DNA of 64,000 bases from NCBI RefSeq assembly GCF_039522665.1, contig NZ_BAAADV010000001.1, forward strand, positions 744,001-808,000, written 5' to 3'. The notes beneath the pieces are model-generated. The model searched no databases. It saw only the letters and a program-made list of their open reading frames with translations, and was not told the origin of the DNA. This document shows, piece after piece, positions 15,983 through 24,766 of the stretch; position 1 is the first letter of the stretch; every line of letters begins with the position of its first letter. Both the position numbers and the translations under genes were made by a program. Source of the stretch: Natronoarchaeum mannanilyticum (GTDB taxonomy: Archaea; Halobacteriota; Halobacteria; Halobacteriales; Natronoarchaeaceae).

Positions 15983-16775
15983 CGTTACCTCCGTCGGTGG
16001 CGGCCTGATCCGGCGAGAGCGTCGCGGGCGGGCCGTGGGGCGCGTCGTGTTCCTCGGCGTACTCTTCGACGTAGCCGCCGATGTCCTGAATCTCTTCGAA
16101 GTCGTCTTCCTCGGCGTCCGCTTTGGCGTCCTCGAAGCGTTCCTTGACGGCCGTCTTCGGGTTCATCAACCCGCGTTCGTCCGCCTCGGCTTCTTCGTTG
16201 ATCACGTCGCTCTGTATCTCCAGGCCCATCTTCGAGATCCGCCCACGCAGGCGATTGAGCTCGAGGTACGCCTCGACGAGATCGCCGTGGACGTCTTCGA
16301 GCATCGCCTTCGTCGTGACGAGTTTCGAGTCGGCCATCTGGCTCATGTAGCAGCCTCGCACGGTCAACTGGCCCGTATCCTCAAACCAGTTGAACTCCCG
16401 TACCTCGAACGCCTCGCCGTCGTTGCACAGGTACGGACTCGGGCCTTCGACCGTCTTCTCGGCCCACGCTCCCGGCTCGACGTAGTATTTCTTCCGAGTA
16501 TCGGTCTGGCCGTTGATATGGTAGACCGTCACCATGTTCCGGTTCCGGAGCGCCCGCGCACCGGTCACGAACAGCCCCGTCAGTGGCGGCCCCAGGAGTA
16601 GGAGCGCCGCGAAGATCCCGCCAGCGATGGGCGGGATGCCCGGCAGCGACGGCTTGAACCACAGGAGCACGATGCCGAACGAGACGGCCAGCCCCGCGAC
16701 GAGCAGCTGGCCCTCTGCCAGGATGTACGTGAGCCGATCCGACCACCCACCGAAGGTACCGCTGGTGTCGCTCAC
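15975..16775 (-). CDS. Pleolipovirus ORF7-like membrane protein
   Basis: A 266-residue protein with two adjacent membrane helices at about residues 22-41 and 48-72, then a soluble domain of about 140 residues (V-E-P-G-A-W-A-E-K near 98; a helical stretch with A-Y-L-E-L-N-R-L-R near 168) and an acidic tail. Its position between the spike-distal gene and the VP8-like ATPase corresponds to ORF7 of pleolipoviruses. Start ATG 16775 overlaps the preceding stop by 4 bases, and its own end overlaps the ATPase start by 8. It probably resides in the host or virion membrane. Confidence 0.75.
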   Translation of the reverse strand: MSDTSGTFGGWSDRLTYILAEGQLLVAGLAVSFGIVLLWFKPSLPGIPPIAGGIFAALLLLGPPLTGLFVTGARALRNRNMVTVYHINGQTDTRKKYYVEPGAWAEKTVEGPSPYLCNDGEAFEVREFNWFEDTGQLTVRGCYMSQMADSKLVTTKAMLEDVHGDLVEAYLELNRLRGRISKMGLEIQSDVINEEAEADERGLMNPKTAVKERFEDAKADAEEDDFEEIQDIGGYVEEYAEEHDAPHGPPATLSPDQAATDGGNDG

Positions 16776-17545
16776 GCTTCGATCACCCCGCTATCCTCGG
16801 AGCGGACGACGTACGCCGCCGAGAGCGCCGCCAGCACGACCGACATGATGACGCCGGTGAACAGTCCGGACTCACCGCCGAACGTCTGTAGCGGGTTCTG
16901 GTCGGCGTCATCGCTCCCTGTGCTGATGATCGCCCCGCCCTGCTCGGCTTCGCGCGCCGCTTCCGACATGATGCCGACGCCAGCGCCGGACTCCTGGTAG
17001 ACGCGGAACGTTACTGTCGTTTCGCCTGCGTCGATCTCCTTCGACGCGTAGGCGAACTGCTTGCTGTTCTCGCTCCAGTCGCTCGCCTCGGTCAGCCCGA
17101 GCGATGCTCCCTCCTCGCTCCAGAAGGTCAGCGTAAACGTTCCCTCGTCGTACGTCCACGCCGTTACGCACGTCTGGTTATCGACCACGCGCTCGCACTC
17201 GAGATCTTCCTTCTCGTCGATCGGCGCCGCGGTCTGCTCGTCGCGGAGCTCCTCGGGATCGGGCGCCTTGGCGAGCCACTCGTCGAGTTCGCTCAACTGC
17301 TCGTCGGTGAGCTCGTCTCGCACCGCCGAATGGTTGCCCCACTCCTGAACGCGCTCGATCGTGACCGCCGGCACCTCGTCGGGGTCGTTCTCTATTAGGC
17401 TCACGATCTCCGACGCCGCCACCTCCGGCGGCAGGTCCAGTTCGTCGCCCGACTCGTTCTCCTGCCCGATCGCCGGGCCAACGCCCATGCCCATCGCCAG
17501 AGCCGCCGCTGTCGCCAGCAGCAGCGCAAGAAAAATCCGGCGCAT
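16772..17545 (-). CDS. Pleolipovirus ORF6-like exported protein
   Basis: A 257-residue protein with an N-terminal signal peptide (M-R-R-I-F-L-A-L-L-L-A-T-A-A-A, about residues 1-24), an exposed domain, and a C-terminal membrane anchor at about 229-248 (L-F-T-G-V-I-M-S-V-V-L-A-A-L). It has one Cys pair, C-E-R-V-V-D-N-Q-T-C, near residue 121, which may form a disulfide outside the cell. Its place directly after the spike gene matches ORF6 of pleolipoviruses. It overlaps the next gene by 4 bases. Confidence 0.75.
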   Translation of the reverse strand: MRRIFLALLLATAAALAMGMGVGPAIGQENESGDELDLPPEVAASEIVSLIENDPDEVPAVTIERVQEWGNHSAVRDELTDEQLSELDEWLAKAPDPEELRDEQTAAPIDEKEDLECERVVDNQTCVTAWTYDEGTFTLTFWSEEGASLGLTEASDWSENSKQFAYASKEIDAGETTVTFRVYQESGAGVGIMSEAAREAEQGGAIISTGSDDADQNPLQTFGGESGLFTGVIMSVVLAALSAAYVVRSEDSGVIEA

Positions 17546-17549
17546 GGTC

Positions 17550-19334
17550 TCAGGGCAGCACCTTGCTCACGAACGCGCTAACGGCCGTGATTGTCCCGCC
17601 GATGATCGCCGCCCCACCGAGCCAGCCGCCCGGAACGTCGGGCGCATCCAGTTTCGGGAACATTGGTCCGCCACCGCCATCATCCATGACCACGTTGATC
17701 GTTTCTTCCCGGGCTTCGTTCTCAGCGTCGCGGTTCTCTACCAGGATCTTCCGAGCATCCTCGGGCGAGGTGTCGGTCGTGACCATCTGCCGGGTCTCAA
17801 ACGCCAGCTCGTCGCTATCGTTCTCAGTGCGAACGATAGTGAACTCGTCGGTCAGTTCGGCAACGTCGGCCTGCACGTTCCCGGCGTCGTCTTCGTAGTT
17901 GAACGCGAAATAGAACGTACCGGGGAAACTACCGACCGGAACCGTCGTGCCGACCGGTAGCGTGTTCCCGTCCGGCGTCGTCCACGCTAAGATCCCCTCG
18001 AAACGACCGGACTCGTATTCGAGCGTCGAGTCCGTCGTCGAGTCCGAGGTGTTCGTCGTGTTCGTCGTGTTCCCACCGCTCCCGCTACCGTCTTGGATCG
18101 ATTCGGTGCCCTCGGCGGTCGGGATCTCGACCACTGCCGCCTCGGTCGCCTGCGGGATGTTCATCGAGCGGAACAGCAGCGCCGCTTCCGCGAAGTCGTC
18201 GGCGTTCGCCGCAGTTTCGGCGAGCGCGCTCGGCGCGAGCATATCGGCGAGATTCAGATCGCCGTCTTTCGCCGCCTGGAAGAAGTTATCGACGAGAGAC
18301 TGAGCGACGTCTTTCGTCGCCGTGGCGCTGTCATGCAGTTCCCGCATGATTGCGGAGTATTCGAGCGCGTTGAACAGGTGCTGCCGGCTATCGAAGGAGT
18401 AGTCGTAATTGCTCCCGTCGATCTCCGAGAACTCGCCCGTATCCGGCGGCATCACGGTGTACTGCGTGAGGTTGTCGGAGTGCGGCCACGAAACCGAGTC
18501 GTCGTCGCGGGCGTCGAGGTAGTCCGTGATCAGGTTCCCGCTGGTACCGACCTCCGCGGTATGGTCGGGAGTGAACAGGTGAGCGCGCCCGTTAGAGATA
18601 TCCAGCCACTCGGTGATCTGGTGAGTCTCACCATTTAGAAGCTCGTAGCTCCGGGTTGTGCCTCCGTCTAGGCGGGAGTTGATACTTGAATCCCATTCGA
18701 AGTTCCCGGCTCGTTCGGGCGTGATCTTGTCCTTCACGGTGCTGGAGTCGATCAACCGCTCGGAGAGGGTGACCGCCAGAGTGTACCGCTGTTCCCACCA
18801 CGTGATGAGATTCTTCTCGGGGACCGAGTAGACGCGATCAATCGCGTTCTTCGCGGCAGTGAGGGCGTCCGACTCGGTGCCGCCTTCGAGAGCGGTTTCG
18901 TAAATCGCAAACGTCGCTTCCTCTTCCGCCTTCGAGTCGAGAAAGCGCGCGTCGCTCTTGAGGCTCGTCAGCACCGTCTTGTCCTCTTGCCGGGCCGCTC
19001 TCGCGTCGGTGTAGGCGTTCACCCACTGCTCGTACTCGTTCTTCTGGTCGAACTCCGCCTGATCGGTGCCGTTGATGTTGCTGCCGATCACGTAGCCGAG
19101 GCCAGCGGCCGCGGCAGTCCCGACCGCGTACCCTGCCAGCACGAGAGGGACTGCCGCCTCTGCATCGGCGGTCGGGTCGAGGCGATCGGGCAGCTGCCCC
19201 GAGACGCCGAGCGCGGTCGCCCCGCCGGCCGCCGTCGCCTGGAGCATCCGCCGGCGCGACAGGGACGGCCCGATTTGTGGGCTGTGGGCGCGACCAGATC
19301 TGTCCATTTCGTCGACGCTCTCGTCGACCGCCAC
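17550..19334 (-). CDS. Pleolipovirus VP4-like spike protein
   Basis: A 594-residue exported protein, the expected receptor-binding and fusion spike of the virion. A twin-arginine signal S-R-R-R-M-L-Q followed by A-T-A-A-G-G-A-T-A-L-G lies at residues 26-45, so it should be folded before Tat export, as known pleolipovirus spikes are. The ectodomain spans about 60-565, with a Gly/Ser/Thr/Asn-rich stretch near 420-440 (possible glycosylation), and a C-terminal anchor at about 572-592. The start GTG 19334 follows the stop of the tiny upstream gene without any gap. An ATG ten residues in is a weaker alternative. The domain is single-copy and intact. Confidence 0.85.
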   Translation of the reverse strand: MAVDESVDEMDRSGRAHSPQIGPSLSRRRMLQATAAGGATALGVSGQLPDRLDPTADAEAAVPLVLAGYAVGTAAAAGLGYVIGSNINGTDQAEFDQKNEYEQWVNAYTDARAARQEDKTVLTSLKSDARFLDSKAEEEATFAIYETALEGGTESDALTAAKNAIDRVYSVPEKNLITWWEQRYTLAVTLSERLIDSSTVKDKITPERAGNFEWDSSINSRLDGGTTRSYELLNGETHQITEWLDISNGRAHLFTPDHTAEVGTSGNLITDYLDARDDDSVSWPHSDNLTQYTVMPPDTGEFSEIDGSNYDYSFDSRQHLFNALEYSAIMRELHDSATATKDVAQSLVDNFFQAAKDGDLNLADMLAPSALAETAANADDFAEAALLFRSMNIPQATEAAVVEIPTAEGTESIQDGSGSGGNTTNTTNTSDSTTDSTLEYESGRFEGILAWTTPDGNTLPVGTTVPVGSFPGTFYFAFNYEDDAGNVQADVAELTDEFTIVRTENDSDELAFETRQMVTTDTSPEDARKILVENRDAENEAREETINVVMDDGGGGPMFPKLDAPDVPGGWLGGAAIIGGTITAVSAFVSKVLP

Positions 19335-19466
19335 TCAGACCACCCCCGCCGTCGCCGCGAGCAGCCCGCCGACCCCGGCAAGCGCGGTTGCCGCACCCGA
19401 GAACGCGATGAACGCGACGGTCTCCGGGTGAATCTGTTCGAGTTCGTCCGAAATATGAACGCTCAT
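19335..19466 (-). CDS. 43-residue single-span membrane protein
   Basis: A very small gene between the VP3-like and spike genes. The protein reads M-S-V-H-I-S-D-E-L-E-Q-I-H-P-E-T, then one hydrophobic helix at about residues 17-42 rich in Ala and Gly. Its TGA touches the spike GTG, and the upstream gene ends 25 bases before its ATG, so it fits the operon perfectly and is likely translated. It may be a minor virion membrane component or a translation-coupling peptide. Confidence 0.65.
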   Translation of the reverse strand: MSVHISDELEQIHPETVAFIAFSGAATALAGVGGLLAATAGVV

Positions 19467-19491
19467 TGTGTTGAGTCTCCGTGTTTCGCGG

Positions 19492-20249
<758 letters not shown>

Positions 20250-20495
20250 GACGTCTGGAAGGCGGTTCTCAGATCAGTCCCGTGGAGTCAGATACGGATT
20301 GAATGGCCAATCCGGTTTGATGTATTTTTGCGTTGGGGCTACTGCCGCGAGAGTACATCAAATCCGGTCGGTTAGTTGCTCCCGTCTCCGCTGTAGACTC
20401 GGGGTTGAACAGCAGTACATAAAGAGCGGACGAGTTCGTGACTCGCGAGAGCTGGTTTCGCCTGTATTTCAGGGCCGGTACATCAATCAGTACTT

Positions 20496-20628
20496 ATGAG
20501 CCACTACAGCTACCCCCTGAACGACGAACGGGAACGACTACTCGACCAGCTCGAAGGTGTGACCGATGAGAACACGCGCCGACGCGATTGATGCCGCAAT
20601 CCGGCACTATCTGGAGGACAAAAAATAG
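20496..20628 (+). pseudogene. Frameshifted small antitoxin-like gene
   Basis: Two overlapping frames together spell one small protein. ATG 20496 gives M-S-H-Y-S-Y-P-L-N-D-E-R-E-R-L-L-D-Q-L-E and continues to T-D-E-N-T-R before running out of frame to TGA at 20589. The next frame continues A-D-A-I-D-A-A-I-R-H-Y-L-E-D to TAG at 20626. Adding one base near 20576 would restore a 44-residue protein typical of small haloarchaeal ribbon-helix-helix-like proteins. The remaining gap around it (20250-20495 and 20629-20769) shows no other gene. Confidence 0.5.
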
Positions 20629-20769
20629 ACAGAAGCATTGGCGCGAGTTCACGTCCGACCAGTTAGAGCTGTTGAGAATGTCGGAACTATCGGTATCATA
20701 CTACACGAAGGTATGATAAGTCCAGACTGTCTACTTGCCAAAAGAGATCGAATAGTAGTTGGTTGGGTT

Positions 20770-21170
20770 CTACCCGCCGTACTCACTCAGAACTTGACTA
20801 GAATCTCCGCTCGACGCTTCCCAGATCAGGGTTACACTATCTCCTTCTTTGAAGCTGGTTGCTGCTTGCATAGTATCGCCAGCCGTGAAGGAACCACCAC
20901 TAGCGAAGGACTGTGCAGTTGCACTACCACTAGTTTGGATACTGAGTGTGTTGTTATTCAGATCCTCCCCACCATTGTGATCTAGGAGGATATCTCCACT
21001 GCTATTGCTCCAACCGTACTGTGCTTGAGGAGCGGCTTCCTGACTGCCACCGATGTCGAGGACGAATGCCCCGATCACGGCGGCGAGAATGACCGTTATT
21101 GCGACCATGAGGATGACGCCGATAACCGGCGACACGGCCTCATCGTCCGTGAATAGCTGTTTGAGTTTCA

Positions 21171-21171
<1 letters not shown>
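20770..21171 (-). CDS. Type IV pilin (second of tandem pair)
   Basis: A 133-residue pilin of the archaeal Pilin_N/DUF1628 type. It has a short charged leader [11 protein letters not shown], a prepilin peptidase region A-V-S-P-V-I-G, and the hydrophobic assembly helix to about residue 36 ending in F-V-L-D-I-G. The variable domain (about 47-133) is rich in Ser, Gly and Thr. ATG 21171 shares its A with the TAA of the upstream pilin, and an AGGAGG ribosome-binding site lies about 10 bases before it. The first 46 codons are almost base-for-base the same as those of its neighbour, while the rest differs. Pilins are unexpected in a pleolipovirus. Confidence 0.85.
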
Positions 21172-21623
<452 letters not shown>

Positions 21624-21809
21624 CTAAGCACTGGTACCTGATACCAGTGGTGAGGCGATCGGCTACTATGTACCTATCACCGCCACGGTGTCCCTCTGTC
21701 GTGGGCCCGGCGTTACCAGTGCTATACCAACTATACGTAATAAATCCATCCCTAACTTTGACTGGTCTACAAGAGAACAAATTAAACAGTAACTAAAGAT
21801 AGGTACGCT

Positions 21810-22622
21810 ATGATCGAACCACCTTTCGTCACCGATGCTGATCTCTCCAGAACCTACGATAGTGGGGCATACGAGGACCCGTATGATCGAATTGAGGACT
21901 ACCGACGGGTGATCGAATACGCGGCGGATCATCCGAACCGCGGCTCGCAAGCGATAGCCACTGCGCTCGAGCTCCCGCGCAGCCGAATCCGTCCCTGGGT
22001 TGACGGCGACGCGAAACCTGACCCGATGCGCGGCGTCGAGATCGCCGAGCAACACGGGTGGCTCCGACTGACCTACGACGACCCGAAGTTCCAAGCGCTC
22101 AATCGGCTCGTCGCGTGGGTGTTCTCCGGCGGAAGCCTCGCGTCTGATACGTTTGCTCCACTGTTCGCGGTCGAATCGGAATCGGACGCCGACCAGCTCC
22201 GATCTGACTTCGAGACGCTGGGGGTCAAGTACGCGGTCGAGCGCGATGACGATCCCGACCGCGCGACCGAACTACGGCCCACAGCCCACGGGACGGTGCT
22301 CGGGCGTGTGCTCCACGTCCTCGGCGCCCCGATCGCAGACAAGAACCCTGACGCGAGCATCTCGCTGCCGGCGTATCTCGACGACGCGCCCGGGTCGATC
22401 CGACTCGACTTCGTTGACGTCTACCTCTTGAATCGCGCCGTCGAGTTCGAGGACAAGCGGATGCTACAGGTCGCCGAAGATCGCTCGCCGGACTACCTGG
22501 AGGCGCTGGCAGCGTTCTTCGAAAGCGTAGCTGGTGAGTCGGTGACCGTCTCGGCGAAGAATATCTACTTGTCCTCGGCGGCAGCGCAATCGCTGTACGA
22601 GAAAATCGGCTCGCCGAAGTAA
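21810..22622 (+). CDS. HTH / LAGLIDADG-like provirus protein
   Basis: A 270-residue protein. Residues about 30-70 (V-I-E-Y-A-A-D-H-P-N-R-G-S-Q-A-I-A-T-A-L-E) form a helix-turn-helix with an R-S-R-I-R-P-W recognition region. Two later segments, L-V-A-W-V-F-S-G-G-S-L near 95 and F-V-D-V-Y-L-L-N-R near 203, look like the paired helices of LAGLIDADG-type folds, and R-P-T-A-H-G-T-V-L-G-R-V-L lies between. The clear acidic catalytic residues of a homing endonuclease are not obvious, so a regulator derived from that fold is more likely. It is divergent from the pilin pair and could control it. Confidence 0.6.
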   Translation: MIEPPFVTDADLSRTYDSGAYEDPYDRIEDYRRVIEYAADHPNRGSQAIATALELPRSRIRPWVDGDAKPDPMRGVEIAEQHGWLRLTYDDPKFQALNRLVAWVFSGGSLASDTFAPLFAVESESDADQLRSDFETLGVKYAVERDDDPDRATELRPTAHGTVLGRVLHVLGAPIADKNPDASISLPAYLDDAPGSIRLDFVDVYLLNRAVEFEDKRMLQVAEDRSPDYLEALAAFFESVAGESVTVSAKNIYLSSAAAQSLYEKIGSPK

Positions 22623-22697
22623 TTGTTCTCAGTCTTTGCTGGCATTGAGCGTTCTTCAAGTCACTGACCTCGTTCCTCTAATAGATGGAACAGGCAT

Positions 22698-22835
22698 TTA
22701 TTCTAATTTGATAGATCGGAATCCACAGCGAGGATTAGAACATTCGAGATTCCTGGTGAATGGATCGCGTTTTAGGTCACTCTCACAAATGGGACACGTG
22801 CGATTCGACTCGTCGGATGTGGAATTTTCCGACAT
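22698..22835 (-). CDS. Small zinc-ribbon protein (45 residues)
   Basis: A short gene. The protein has C-P-I-C near residue 14 and C-S-N-P-R-C-G near 32, a complete four-cysteine zinc ribbon with charged ends (M-S-E-N-S-T-S-D-E-S at the start, S-I-K-L-E at the end). It is A+T-richer than the viral core. It lies between the LAGLIDADG-like gene and the PUA-like gene, and reads away from the former. The cysteine spacing is hard to obtain by chance, so I think it is real. Confidence 0.6.
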   Translation of the reverse strand: MSENSTSDESNRTCPICESDLKRDPFTRNLECSNPRCGFRSIKLE

Positions 22836-23001
22836 TAGATCAACGAAGAATTGACTCTAATTGAAAAAAGACACTTTTTACTTATTTGTCACTTCATCGG
22901 TTCTGATCTATCTTCTGAAGATGAGTCTTGCAATATCTCCTTTGACGGAGTAAATAAACTACACTATAGGAGGAGAGATAGATAAGGGGATTCTCAGCTT
23001 C

Positions 23002-23454
23002 TTAGTTCCGTGCCCGAGCGTATACCTCGTCGGCTAATTGTCCGGGATTATCCCCCTCATCTAGTGGCGTGTAGGCGCCGCTACCAAAGACCGGTCGTCC
23101 ACAAATTTGTTCTACTTCCTGAGCTGAAATCGCTTCAGATTCACTCAAAACAGTCTGCCATCGAACAGGAACGTGATATTCACTCTCCGGACTATCCGCA
23201 TCGTGGAAGATCATATTACTCGGTTCAACTGCTGTCTCGTCGAATGCTCCCACGACAAGACCGATCGCGCGGACACCGACTCCGTTTTGATAAGAGAACA
23301 CCAGATCGTCAGGGGAGAGGTTTTCGAGGTGAGATCCGAACTCCTCGTAATCCCCGAAAGTAGCTACAACATTGTGTGCATAAATTTCAGTCCCAGTAGC
23401 GTCGTCTGGGAGATGCCTTTCATTTGTGTTCACAAAGTGGTAGTCTCGTGTCAC
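23002..23454 (-). CDS. Standalone EVE/PUA-like domain protein
   Basis: A 150-residue soluble protein. It opens M-T-R-D-Y-H-F-V-N-T-N, has a core L-S-P-D-D-L-V-F-S-Y-Q-N-G-V-G-V-R-A-I-G-L-V-V-G (about 47-70), and later Y-H-V-P-V-R-W near 95. This alternation of a D-L-V-F strand, a glycine-rich turn and a G-x-V strand, and then the P-V-R-W strand, resembles EVE/PUA-like domains, which bind modified bases and are common beside restriction enzymes. Alone in a provirus it could read host DNA or RNA modification. The fold call is tentative. A+T-rich DNA. Confidence 0.5.
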   Translation of the reverse strand: MTRDYHFVNTNERHLPDDATGTEIYAHNVVATFGDYEEFGSHLENLSPDDLVFSYQNGVGVRAIGLVVGAFDETAVEPSNMIFHDADSPESEYHVPVRWQTVLSESEAISAQEVEQICGRPVFGSGAYTPLDEGDNPGQLADEVYARARN

Positions 23455-23566
23455 GAGGATATAGTTTGTTAGAAGACATAAAAAATTAATGCTTTACTGG
23501 ATCTGCTGGAGGATTGTTTGGCCTGAAATCCAACCAAGAACCCAGCAACGAGACTCTCATTCCCTA

Positions 23567-23827
23567 CTACTCATTCCTCGCATTGCGATCACCACTGAGA
23601 TATTCTTTCCCACGTGAGGTAATCCGAAAATGAGTCGTATAGTTTCTATCCCGCTCTACATATCCTCTCTCTTCGAGTTCCTCAAGAGCAGTTTTGATGG
23701 TCCGATAAGAGGGGTCAAGCTCGTTGTCGAGCACGCCGATCGGGACCGCAATCTCGTGCTCGTCGAGAAATTCCAGTACGGGATCCGTCGCCGAGTTCAT
23801 CCAGGGACCCCGCTTTCGCCGCGTCAT
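23567..23827 (-). CDS. PhiH1-type winged-helix repressor
   Basis: An 86-residue winged helix: G-P-W-M-N near residue 7, L-E-F-L-D-E-H-E near 18, a recognition helix S-Y-R-T-I-K-T-A-L-E-E-L near 40, and a wing G-Y-V-E-R-D-R-N-Y-T-T-H-F-R-I-T. This matches the small repressors first described from halovirus phiH. It is divergent from the integrase operon, exactly where a lysogeny switch is expected. ATG 23827 gives the usual family start; an in-frame GTG at 23839 is a longer alternative. Confidence 0.75.
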   Translation of the reverse strand: MTRRKRGPWMNSATDPVLEFLDEHEIAVPIGVLDNELDPSYRTIKTALEELEERGYVERDRNYTTHFRITSRGKEYLSGDRNARNE

Positions 23828-23871
23828 TGACGAACCCACTCAGACGCGATACTTACCGGATTTGGTTTCTC

Positions 23872-23894
23872 GCAATTGCTGCAGCTTCAATTGC
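23872..23894. promoter_or_regulatory. Inverted repeat, possible repressor operator
   Basis: GCAATTG at 23872-23878 is mirrored by CAATTGC at 23888-23894, with CTGCAGCTT between. It lies 45 bases upstream of the repressor ATG, in the 440-base gap (23828-24269) that separates repressor and integrase operon. That gap is A+T-rich near the repressor and holds no other gene. Confidence 0.5.
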
Positions 23895-24269
23895 AAGAAT
23901 TTCAGTTTATGCTGCAAACTATAAGTAACTGGCATCGAAACGGTATGGATACGGAAGCTACACGGACCCGGCGGTCGGCGCCGTGATCTGTCCGAAAAGG
24001 CGGGCCCGGTGCTGGAATACCGGCCCGCCGTGGCTCCCGTACCCACCTACGGAAGCATGACCGCGTTGCACGACACGGGGTATAAACACCCCGCACGATC
24101 TCCAGTATCGAAACCAACCACTTTCACTCGCCCCCAGCCTCCCGAAAGCGATGGGCTATGGGCATGGCTGTCGGCAAGACGGCGCTTCGGACGCCAGAGC
24201 GGACAGTTTCACTTCCACTTTGCAGACAAGGCCGACCGCTTTTGTAGGGTAGTTCGTCAGGTCGGCGTG

Positions 24270-24533
24270 ATGACTGGACGCAAGACGACGATCCACCTCG
24301 ACGACGAGGCCGATCGCTGGCGATGGGTGTGCCCGCGCGGGCATCGCTCGTGGGAGCCGACGAACAACCACTTCTGGTGCGCCAAGTGCGCCCGGCAGAT
24401 GAGCCACGACGACGAGTTCTCTCCCGAGTTCCACGAGCTGCACGACAAGCGATCGGGCGAGACGCGGACGCGCGACGAGATTCAACTCATCACGACCGTC
24501 GGCCCCTACGAGCACCGGGAGGGATCGGCATGA
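24270..24533 (+). CDS. Small zinc-binding accessory protein of integrase
   Basis: An 87-residue protein: M-T-G-R-K-T-T-I-H-L-D-D-E, then W-V-C-P-R-G-H near residue 23 and F-W-C-A-K-C near 37, a Cys/His zinc site, and a charged tail. Its stop overlaps the ATG of the next small gene, which in turn overlaps the integrase start. In SNJ2 two small proteins co-transcribed with the integrase are required for integration, and this is probably the counterpart of one of them. An upstream extension of the open frame exists but lies in the regulatory gap. Confidence 0.7.
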   Translation: MTGRKTTIHLDDEADRWRWVCPRGHRSWEPTNNHFWCAKCARQMSHDDEFSPEFHELHDKRSGETRTRDEIQLITTVGPYEHREGSA

Positions 24534-24766
24534 ACCTGCGCGAGCGCCAGCACTGGATGACGGTGCAGGATATCGCTCGATCCGCGGTGATCCCGCTGCT
24601 GACCGGTCCCGCCGAGACGCCGACCGAGGCCGTCGAACAGGTCCGCCCATCGCTTGGTCCCGCTAAGCGCGCCGACGCCGCCACGATCGTTGAGGCGATC
24701 GCGGATCGCGTCGACGAAGAGGACATCGCCGAGATCGAAGCCGCGGAAACCGAGGGATCGACGTGA
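24530..24766 (+). CDS. Small acidic accessory protein of integrase
   Basis: A 78-residue helical protein with no cysteines: M-N-L-R-E-R-Q-H-W-M-T-V-Q-D-I-A, a middle P-T-E-A-V-E-Q-V near residue 33, and an acidic end. ATG 24530 overlaps the previous TGA and its own TGA overlaps the integrase GTG at 24763. Its place makes it the likely second accessory factor of the SNJ2-type recombination system. I recognise no fold beyond a helix-rich N terminus. Confidence 0.68.
   Translation: MNLRERQHWMTVQDIARSAVIPLLTGPAETPTEAVEQVRPSLGPAKRADAATIVEAIADRVDEEDIAEIEAAETEGST

Noticed and set aside
17550-19334. A host Tat-exported enzyme rather than a viral spike
   Set aside because: No catalytic motif is visible, a C-terminal anchor is present, and the gene sits inside the pleolipovirus gene order, coupled to its neighbours.
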